Assembly (NCBI GenBank): GCA_949287115.1
Contig: CASEFF010000171.1
Location: forward strand, 1-12,108
Length of the DNA: 12,108 nt
Origin: an uncultured Bacillota bacterium
GTDB taxonomy: Bacteria; Bacillota; Clostridia; Peptostreptococcales; Anaerovoracaceae
Direction of reading: 5' to 3'
Shown: piece by piece, positions 6,737 to 12,108 of the stretch
Layout of the letters: the number at the start of each line of letters is the position of its first letter
Position numbering within the stretch: position 1 is the first letter of the stretch
Translations under genes and position numbers: made by a program
Notes under the pieces: generated by a model
The model's input: the letters and a program-made list of their open reading frames with translations, nothing else
Told to the model about the DNA's origin: nothing
The model's database searches: none

Positions 6737-8467
6737 ATGAGATTATCGAAGATGCATTTGAAAACGTTGAGGGAGGTACCGGCGGAGGCTGAGATCCCGA
6801 GTCATATCCTCATGCTGAGGACCGGCATGATAAGAAAACTGGCGTCGGGCGTTTACGGATTCATGTCACTGGGCTGGAGGACGATCAGGAAGATAGAAGG
6901 GATCGTCCGTGAGGAGATGGACGCCGCCGGAAGTCAGGAGATCCATATGTCGGCAGTACAGCCGGCGGAACTCTGGCAGGAGTCGGGCAGATGGGACGCA
7001 TACGGTCCCGAGCTCTGGAGGATAAAGGACAGGCACGGGCGCGAGTTCTGTCTAGGACCGACCCATGAGGAGATATTCACGGACATAGTGAGGAACGACG
7101 TCAGCTCATACAGACAGCTGCCGATGAACCTCTATCAGATACAGACGAAGTACAGAGATGAGGCGAGGCCGAGATTCGGTCTCATGAGGAGCAGGGAGTT
7201 CATCATGAAGGACGCCTACTCCTTCGACAGGGACGACGAGGGGCTCGATCAGAGCTATCGCGATATGTACGCGGCATACGAGAAGATATTCACAAGGTGC
7301 GGCCTTGATTTCAGACCTGTAGAGGCAGACAACGGAGCGATAGGCGGCAGCAACTCCCACGAGTTCACCGCCATATCGGAAGTGGGAGAGAGCGAGATCG
7401 CATACTGCGAACACTGCTCCATGGCTGCTACCGTTGAACGTGCGGAGTGCAGGGATGCGGAGGCTCAGGACGATATGGATATGCTCCCTATGGAGGAAGT
7501 CCATACTCCGGGGACGAAGACAATAGAAGAAGTGGCCGACTTTTTAGGCATGGATCAGGAGCAGACCATGAAGGCGCTGCTGTTTGTGACATACGACAAC
7601 GAAGGCAAGGAAGCCGGATACGTGGCGGCTTTCGTAAGGGGAGACAGAGAGCTCAACATGACGAAGCTGGTAAACGCCCTCGGCATACCGGAGCACGCCA
7701 TCGAGTTTGCCGACGAGGAAAAGATGGGAGTCGCGACGGGATGTGTTGGAGGCTTCACGGGGCCTGTAGGCCTGCACGACTGCACCATAGTAGTGGACAG
7801 CGAGCTGCCGGGACTTAAGAATCTCTGCGCCGGAGCATGTAAGGAGGATCATCACCTCAAGAACGTGAACTACGGCAGGGATTACGAAGGCGACATAGTC
7901 ACGGATATAAAGGTGCTGAAGGAAGGAGATCCGTGTCCTGTATGCGGTGCTCCGATAAAGCACGCCCGCGGCATAGAAGTGGGACAGGTGTTCAAACTGG
8001 GTACGAAGTACAGCGAATCGATGAACGCGTATTACAAGGATGAGAACATGAAGGATCATCCTATCGTCATGGGCTGCTACGGCATCGGAGTCACGAGGAC
8101 CATGGCGGCCATAATAGAGCAGCATCACGATGAGAACGGCATCATATGGCCTATGTCCGTTGCTCCGTATCACGTGATAATAACGGTCATGAAGCCTGAC
8201 GATGAGATCCAGGCAGGAGTGGCAGAAAAGATATATGACGGGCTGCTGGCAGGGGGCGCCGAAGTATTGCTTGATGACAGGAAGGAGCGTCCTGGAGTCA
8301 AGTTCAAGGATGCGGACCTTCTTGGCATACCTATCAGGATAACGGTCGGCAGAGGTGCGGCAGACGGCATCATAGAGTACAAGATGAGACGTGATGCCGA
8401 CAAGACGGAAATGACGGTCGAAGAAGGTATAAGGAAGGCCCTCGAAACGATAGACGAAGAAAAATAA
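6737..8467 (+). CDS. proS: Prolyl-tRNA synthetase, bacterial type with editing domain
   Basis: This 576-residue class II aminoacyl-tRNA synthetase charges tRNA-Pro. Catalytic-core signatures are the N-terminal TGMIRKLASGVYGFMSLG, the CLGPTHEEIF block, motif 2 in RPRFGLMRSREFIMKDAYSFD (about 145-165) and motif 3 in GCYGIGVTRTMAA (about 446-458). The YbaK-like editing insertion spans about 224-407 and carries a lysine (K279) at the position of the lysine needed for Ala-tRNA-Pro hydrolysis in E. coli ProRS. A His/Lys-containing anticodon-binding domain forms the C-terminus (about 475-576). Two CxxC pairs, C224-C227 and C400-C403 (CPVCG), flank the editing domain and could bind a zinc ion or simply be structural. 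The start is supported by TAAGGAGAG, which overlaps the ispDF stop codon. The gap to the next gene is 12 nt, so it is probably co-transcribed. Confidence 0.97.
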   Translation: MRLSKMHLKTLREVPAEAEIPSHILMLRTGMIRKLASGVYGFMSLGWRTIRKIEGIVREEMDAAGSQEIHMSAVQPAELWQESGRWDAYGPELWRIKDRHGREFCLGPTHEEIFTDIVRNDVSSYRQLPMNLYQIQTKYRDEARPRFGLMRSREFIMKDAYSFDRDDEGLDQSYRDMYAAYEKIFTRCGLDFRPVEADNGAIGGSNSHEFTAISEVGESEIAYCEHCSMAATVERAECRDAEAQDDMDMLPMEEVHTPGTKTIEEVADFLGMDQEQTMKALLFVTYDNEGKEAGYVAAFVRGDRELNMTKLVNALGIPEHAIEFADEEKMGVATGCVGGFTGPVGLHDCTIVVDSELPGLKNLCAGACKEDHHLKNVNYGRDYEGDIVTDIKVLKEGDPCPVCGAPIKHARGIEVGQVFKLGTKYSESMNAYYKDENMKDHPIVMGCYGIGVTRTMAAIIEQHHDENGIIWPMSVAPYHVIITVMKPDDEIQAGVAEKIYDGLLAGGAEVLLDDRKERPGVKFKDADLLGIPIRITVGRGAADGIIEYKMRRDADKTEMTVEEGIRKALETIDEEK

Positions 8468-8479
8468 CGGTGATCATCC

Positions 8480-9055
8480 ATGGAGAAAAAAACGGGAAGA
8501 TCCGGCAATATCAAACTGTATATAAGCCTTTTCTGGGAATTTTTCAAAATAGGTATATTCACCATAGGCGGCGGGATGGCGATGATACCGCAGATCCAGC
8601 AGCTTGTCGTCGAAGACAAGAAGTGGCTGGATGAAGAGGAGATGCTGGACTGCGTAGCTATAAGCCAGTCCATGCCGGGAGTCATAGCCATAAACAGCGC
8701 CACATATATAGGTAAGCGCATAAAGGGCATACGGGGATCGCTGGCGGCGACTCTTGGGGTCGTGATGCCGTCATTCATCATAATAATACTGGCGGTGACC
8801 GTTCTCGGAGCCTTTGGGGAGAACAGGTATGTGCTCGGAGCCTTTACAGGTATAAAGGCGGCGGTATGCGGGCTCATACTGGTGACGGCAGTTAGACTGG
8901 CAAAGCAGAGTCTGACGTCCGTGTTCCAGTGGGTGCTGGCGGCCGCGGCACTGCTGGCGATAGGATTTTTCGGCATAACGGCCGTATGGGCGATAATCGC
9001 AGGCGCCATAGCCGGGATAATATACAACAGCGTGAAGGCGGAGGTGAAGAAGTGA
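8480..9055 (+). CDS. Chromate-transporter-family (CHR) short protein, first of a pair
   Basis: This 191-residue, mostly hydrophobic membrane protein is one half-size (single-domain) member of the CHR family. The family's N-terminal signature is present as FFKIGIFTIGGGMAMIPQIQ (residues 21-40), followed by the ISQSMPGVIAINSATYIG signature (61-78) and about four further hydrophobic segments to residue 182. Half-size CHR proteins are usually encoded as adjacent pairs that work together, as here. The family is named for chromate efflux by CHR/ChrA proteins, but in anaerobes without chromate stress the natural substrate is uncertain. Start: ATG with a weak GGTGAT site about 6 nt upstream. Its TGA stop overlaps the start of the next gene. 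By hand count, 22 of its 26 isoleucine codons are AUA. The family call is strong; the substrate is not known. Confidence 0.9.
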   Translation: MEKKTGRSGNIKLYISLFWEFFKIGIFTIGGGMAMIPQIQQLVVEDKKWLDEEEMLDCVAISQSMPGVIAINSATYIGKRIKGIRGSLAATLGVVMPSFIIIILAVTVLGAFGENRYVLGAFTGIKAAVCGLILVTAVRLAKQSLTSVFQWVLAAAALLAIGFFGITAVWAIIAGAIAGIIYNSVKAEVKK

Positions 9056-9624
9056 TGATGTACATATACCTTTTCACCATGTTCTTCCGTATAGGACTGT
9101 TCGGTTTCGGAGGCGGCCTTGCCATGCTGCCCCTCATATTCCAGAGCGTACAGGATTTCGGAGTCATGTCCGAGCGGGAATTCTCGGATCTTGTAGCGCT
9201 GTCTCAGGTGACGCCGGGACCCATAGCCGTAAATGCAGCCACATACGTGGGATTCAATTATTCCGGATTTTTGGGAGCGGCCGTAGCGACGCTGGGAGTG
9301 TGTCTGCCGTCCTTCGTCATGATCCTGATAGTCATGAAGTTCATAGACAGGTTTAACGACAGCAGGATAGTGCAGGGTGCATTTGTCGGCATAAGACCGG
9401 TAACGGTGGGCATGATAGCCGCAGCCGTGATATTCGTCAGCGAATCGGTGCTGGTAAAGGGATCGCTGATATCGACGAAGCTCTTTACGGGAGGTCTGGA
9501 TTATTACAATCTCATACCTATAGCACTGTTTGCGATAACGATAGTTCTCGTCGGCGTTTTCAGGATGAAACCCATAAGAGTCATGATAATAATGGGTATA
9601 GCAGGAGCGTTGTTATGTGGGTAG
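9055..9624 (+). CDS. Chromate-transporter-family (CHR) short protein, second of a pair
   Basis: This 189-residue membrane protein is the partner of the preceding gene. The same signatures recur: FFRIGLFGFGGGLAMLPLIF (residues 10-29) and LSQVTPGPIAVNAATYVG (49-66). Several hydrophobic helices follow, ending in GIAGALLCG. Both partners keep the whole N-terminal signature, so they are two genes rather than one broken gene. The start ATG overlaps the previous stop (TGATG), and a GGAGGTG site lies inside the previous gene about 9 nt upstream. An in-frame GTG at 9052 and a second ATG at 9058 are minor alternatives. The longer upstream open frame merely reads the first gene out of frame. Its own 3' end overlaps the Nudix gene by 10 nt. 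The two proteins probably form a heteromeric anion transporter. Confidence 0.9.
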   Translation: MMYIYLFTMFFRIGLFGFGGGLAMLPLIFQSVQDFGVMSEREFSDLVALSQVTPGPIAVNAATYVGFNYSGFLGAAVATLGVCLPSFVMILIVMKFIDRFNDSRIVQGAFVGIRPVTVGMIAAAVIFVSESVLVKGSLISTKLFTGGLDYYNLIPIALFAITIVLVGVFRMKPIRVMIIMGIAGALLCG

Positions 9625-10073
9625 GCGGAGCCAGAGCCGTAGTGCTTGATGATGATGACAGGATGCTGCTGGTGAAGCAGCGACATGAAGGCCATGATAT
9701 ATGGATGGTGCCGGGCGGAGCCATAGAAGACGGCGAGAGTGCCGCCGAGGCGGCGGTTAGAGAGACGAGGGAAGAGACCGGCATCGAAGTGGAAGTGGAA
9801 GGTCTGCTGTGGCATGTCGAAGAAGTGTCGGAGCGCGGCCAGCGGTTCGTGAATTTTTTTCTTTGCAGGATGGCGGGAGGAGAGCTGACTTTGGGCAGCG
9901 ATCCCGAATTCGACGGAGAACATCAGGTCCTCAGGGAAGTCAGGTTCATGAGCAGGGACGAGATGAAGGATGTCCACAGAATATATCCCGAATATCTGCG
10001 GGATGAATTCTGGGATATATATGAAGGTGACGGATCCGGTCTCGGTGCATTCAAGATGCGCGCGGGCCGGTAA
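9615..10073 (+). CDS. Nudix hydrolase
   Basis: This 152-residue Nudix-family pyrophosphohydrolase has a complete Nudix box: G35-x5-E41-x7-R49-E50-T51-x-E53-E54-x-G56-I57. The REx2EE acidic cluster that binds the divalent metal is therefore intact. The preceding IWMVPGG strand-loop is also typical. No second domain, signal peptide or membrane segment is seen. Family members cleave nucleoside diphosphates linked to another moiety, such as (d)NTPs, ADP-ribose, NADH or dinucleoside polyphosphates. Nothing here decides between them. The ATG lies inside the last 10 nt of the second CHR gene, with AGGAG about 7 nt upstream, so translation is probably coupled to the transporter pair. A 52-nt gap separates it from the cyclophilin gene. 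Confidence 0.93.
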   Translation: MWVGGARAVVLDDDDRMLLVKQRHEGHDIWMVPGGAIEDGESAAEAAVRETREETGIEVEVEGLLWHVEEVSERGQRFVNFFLCRMAGGELTLGSDPEFDGEHQVLREVRFMSRDEMKDVHRIYPEYLRDEFWDIYEGDGSGLGAFKMRAGR

Positions 10074-10125
10074 AATCTATGATAAATGACGATATTGAGC
10101 AAAGAATTAAGGAGGAACACAGGAT

Positions 10126-10608
10126 ATGAAATACGTGGTTATCGAAATGGAGAACGGCGGCGTAATGAAGGGAGAACTTTACCCGGAGATAGCGCCGAAG
10201 ACGGTCGAGAACTTTATAAAGCTGGCGGAGGAAGGCTTTTACGACGGACTCATATTCCACAGGGTCATCCCGGGATTCATGATCCAGGGCGGATGCCCGG
10301 ACGGTACGGGTATGGGCGGCCCGGGATACAGCATTGAAGGCGAATTCACGGCAAACGGTTTCAAAAACGATCTTAAACATGAGAGAGGCGTGCTTTCCAT
10401 GGCGAGAGCAATGAACCCCAACTCTGCCGGATCGCAGTTTTTCATAATGGTAGCAGATGCACCGCATCTCGACGGCCAGTATGCGGCTTTCGGAAAGATA
10501 ACGGAAGGCATGGATGTGGCTGACGGTATAGTGGGGCAGAAAAGAGACATGATGGATAAACCGGAAACTCCTCAGGTCATGAAGAAAGTGACGATAGTGG
10601 AAGAGTAA
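10126..10608 (+). CDS. Cyclophilin-type peptidyl-prolyl cis-trans isomerase
   Basis: This 160-residue single-domain cyclophilin catalyses cis-trans isomerisation of X-Pro peptide bonds. The active-site pattern is present: F44-H45-R46 in LIFHRVIPGFMIQGG (catalytic Arg R46, with F51 and Q54), SMARAMNPNSAGSQFFI around residues 91-107, and HLDGQYAAFGKI (H114, F122). In the last motif Y replaces the Trp that favours cyclosporin binding in human cyclophilin A, as in many bacterial proteins. No signal peptide is seen, so it should be cytosolic. A strong AAGGAGG lies 10 nt before the ATG. The terminator at 10727-10759 lies downstream, so this is probably the last gene of the run. Its substrate proteins cannot be inferred. 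Confidence 0.96.
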   Translation: MKYVVIEMENGGVMKGELYPEIAPKTVENFIKLAEEGFYDGLIFHRVIPGFMIQGGCPDGTGMGGPGYSIEGEFTANGFKNDLKHERGVLSMARAMNPNSAGSQFFIMVADAPHLDGQYAAFGKITEGMDVADGIVGQKRDMMDKPETPQVMKKVTIVEE

Positions 10609-10634
10609 GGTATCGATATCGGTCGCGGCGGAAG

Positions 10635-10686
10635 CCGGAGACGGAAACCGAAAACGAAAATCGGAGACGAAAACCGGAGACGCCCG
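10635..10686. repeat. Degenerate 13-bp tandem repeat, four units
   Basis: Four head-to-tail units lie between the isomerase stop codon and its terminator: CCGGAGACGGAAA, CCGAAAACGAAAA, TCGGAGACGAAAA and CCGGAGACGCCCG (the last only partly matching). The consensus is about YCGGAGACGAAAA, itself built of CGGAGA/CGAAAA half-units. The 13-bp period breaks reading frame, consistent with noncoding DNA. Function unknown. Confidence 0.7.
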
Positions 10687-10726
10687 AATCAGAGATCACG
10701 CTGTGCCGCTGATGAGGCGCGGCGGT

Positions 10727-10759
10727 ATCCCGGCAGGAATGTGTTCTGTCGGGATTTTT
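10727..10759 (+). terminator. Rho-independent terminator after the isomerase gene
   Basis: A 10-bp stem, ATCCCGGCAG (10727-10736) with CTGTCGGGAT (10746-10755), including one G-U pair, closes a 9-nt loop. It is followed by a run of Ts (5 Ts from 10755). It separates the operon from the MATE gene 85 nt downstream. Confidence 0.85.
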
Positions 10760-10844
10760 GGTGTGCAGGGATGGTCGTGACGGCAGGAAAGACGGACGAC
10801 AGGTGAATGTGAAGAGAGAAGAAAATCGGGGAATAAGCGGGACT

Positions 10845-12108
10845 ATGAAAGACGGTTTGAATAAAAAAAGCGCGGATCTGGGAAACGAGCCGGTGGGAAA
10901 GCTGCTGCTGAAGCTTGCGACGCCGGCAATAACGGCGCAGGTTGTCAACGCGCTCTACAACATGGTGGACAGGATGTACATAGGCCACATACCGGAGACG
11001 GGGGCTACAGCCCTTACGGGAGTGGGAGTGTGTTTCCCTCTCATAATGGTCATCAGCGCCTTTGCCGCACTGATGGCAATGGGAGGAGCCCCGAAAGCAT
11101 CCATAATGATGGGCCGCGGGAAGTACGATGTGGCGGAGAGGATCCTGGGCAACTGCACGACGGGAACGCTGGTGTCGGGGCTGATGCTGACTGTACTGCT
11201 GCTGGTTTTCGGACGCGATCTGCTGATGATGTTCGGCGCCAGTGAAAACACCATAGGCTATGCGGAAGGGTATATGCGCATATATGCATGCGGGACAGTG
11301 TTCGTCCAGATCGCTCTCGGACTCAACAACTTCATCACGACTCAGGGATTTGCGGCCGTGAGCATGATAAGCGTTGTTATCGGAGCTGTGGCAAACATAA
11401 TACTGGATCCGATATTCATATTCGCCATGGATATGGGCGTAGAGGGCGCGGCCCTCGCCACGGTCATATCGCAGGCCCTTTCGGCGGCGTGGGTGCTGAG
11501 GTTTTTGACGGGAGGGAAAACGGTGCTGAGGATCAGGGCGGGATATATGAAGCCGGATCTTAAACTGTACGGTTCCTGCCTTGCTCTCGGACTGTCTCCG
11601 TTCATCATGCAGTCCACGGAGGGCGTGATAACGATATGCTTCAATTCGTCACTGCTTGCCTATGGAGGAGATATCGCCGTGGGAGCCATGACCATACTCA
11701 GCAGCATCATGCAGTTTGCCATGCTGCCGATACAGGGGATAACGCAGGGTGCGCAGCCGATAATCAGCTTCAACTACGGAGCAGGCGGCGCCGGCAGGGT
11801 CAGGAGAACGTTTTTCCTGCAGCTGAGAGCGTGCGTCGTGTACTCCACGGCGCTCTGGGCAATGGTGATGTTTGCTCCGAAGCTGTTCACGACCATTTTC
11901 ACATCGGACCCGACGCTGACGGAATATACGGTGTGGGCCATGCGCATATATCTTGCCGTATCACTCATACTTGGCGTACAGGTGGCATGTCAGCAGACCT
12001 TCATAGCGCTGGGCAATGCGAAGACGTCGCTGTTCTTGGCGATACTCAGGAAGATAATTTTGCTGATACCGCTGATATTCATACTGCCGCATTTCTTTGA
12101 GGATGATG
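10845..12108 (+). CDS. MATE-family multidrug/cation efflux transporter, 3' end missing
   Basis: The frame is open from the ATG at 10845 to the right edge: 421 residues visible of the usual 440-460. Family features are the N-terminal LGNEPVGKLLLKLATPAI and LYNMVDRMYIGH stretch (residues 12-48), a GASENTIGYAEGYMRIY block (131-147), an ANIILDPIFIF segment (183-193) and the second-half repeat with LPIQGITQGAQPIISFNYG (294-312). The C-terminal LGNAKTSLFLAILRK block is also visible. About ten to eleven of the twelve expected helices are visible. Such proteins export drugs or metabolites in exchange for Na+ or H+. In-frame GTG codons at 10803 and 10809 could extend it, but the protein starts in the usual place for the family at 10845. 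No good Shine-Dalgarno or promoter is obvious before it. The substrate is unknown. Confidence 0.93.
   Translation, partial: MKDGLNKKSADLGNEPVGKLLLKLATPAITAQVVNALYNMVDRMYIGHIPETGATALTGVGVCFPLIMVISAFAALMAMGGAPKASIMMGRGKYDVAERILGNCTTGTLVSGLMLTVLLLVFGRDLLMMFGASENTIGYAEGYMRIYACGTVFVQIALGLNNFITTQGFAAVSMISVVIGAVANIILDPIFIFAMDMGVEGAALATVISQALSAAWVLRFLTGGKTVLRIRAGYMKPDLKLYGSCLALGLSPFIMQSTEGVITICFNSSLLAYGGDIAVGAMTILSSIMQFAMLPIQGITQGAQPIISFNYGAGGAGRVRRTFFLQLRACVVYSTALWAMVMFAPKLFTTIFTSDPTLTEYTVWAMRIYLAVSLILGVQVACQQTFIALGNAKTSLFLAILRKIILLIPLIFILPHFFEDD

Noticed and set aside
8804..8845. 12-bp direct repeat CTCGGAGCCTTT, 30 bp apart
   Set aside because: The copies are in frame and encode LGAF twice in a membrane protein. 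Chance or local duplication within coding sequence is enough to explain it.
8170..9027. Minus-strand open frame opposite proS end and first CHR gene
   Set aside because: It is the antisense image of hydrophobic CHR codons, which produces a Ser/Pro/Ala-rich string. It crosses a real gene boundary and has no credible ribosome site.
8480..9624. Possible frameshifted single chromate transporter
   Set aside because: Each half carries its own complete N-terminal CHR signature, start codon and stop. The second has its own Shine-Dalgarno. This matches the known paired short CHR arrangement.
10771..10806. Tiny 11-codon open frame before the MATE gene
   Set aside because: There is no ribosome site of quality and no attenuator-like structure around it. 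Length is within chance expectation.
1..12108. CRISPR array, insertion sequence, prophage or tRNA gene
   Set aside because: I saw no regularly spaced repeats, transposase or integrase motifs, terminal inverted repeats or tRNA cloverleaf on either strand.

Overview
The window looks like ordinary chromosome from a Gram-positive, anaerobe-type Firmicute, most likely class Clostridia. The reasons are strong AAGGAGG-type ribosome binding sites, an extended -10 promoter, the gene order PIN-TRAM membrane protein (YacL family) followed by MEP-pathway genes, an OmpR/PhoB-type two-component pair, and a clostridial-looking MATE transporter. Base composition appears moderately GC-rich (mid-50s % by eye). 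Isoleucine is often encoded by AUA, and in one gene AUA dominates. The genus cannot be fixed from the sequence alone.

Layout. Positions 1-1179 (+) hold the 3' part of an aldehyde dehydrogenase, closed by a hairpin at 1205-1254 that can serve both strands. Positions 1270-4236 (-) hold a tightly overlapping three-gene operon read right to left: response regulator, sensor histidine kinase, and a PHP-family (HisJ-like) phosphoesterase. Positions 4237-4406 are a divergent control region with two facing promoters. Each -10 element sits in a closely similar 17-nt element of the form TTGTGnTAnAATCACnA.

Positions 4407-10608 (+) form a run of co-directional genes, probably one transcription unit or a few nested ones. 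They are a membrane PIN-TRAM protein, a fused IspDF enzyme of isoprenoid synthesis, prolyl-tRNA synthetase, a pair of short chromate-transporter-family proteins, a Nudix hydrolase and a cyclophilin-type peptidyl-prolyl isomerase. Several of these overlap or nearly touch. The run ends with a degenerate 13-bp tandem repeat and a rho-independent terminator at 10727-10759. A MATE-family efflux transporter starts at 10845 and runs off the right edge.

How the genes fit together: most of the right-hand operon is housekeeping (isoprenoid precursors, translation, protein folding) with a transporter pair and a Nudix enzyme embedded. The left-hand operon is a signalling unit of unknown stimulus whose third member is a metal-dependent phosphoesterase. 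I found no mobile elements, CRISPR arrays, tRNA or rRNA genes, and no clearly new defence or biosynthetic system. The most interesting points are the mirrored promoter element, the phosphoesterase coupled to the two-component system, and the transporter-pair/Nudix coupling. No stretch longer than about 240 bases lacks a gene.
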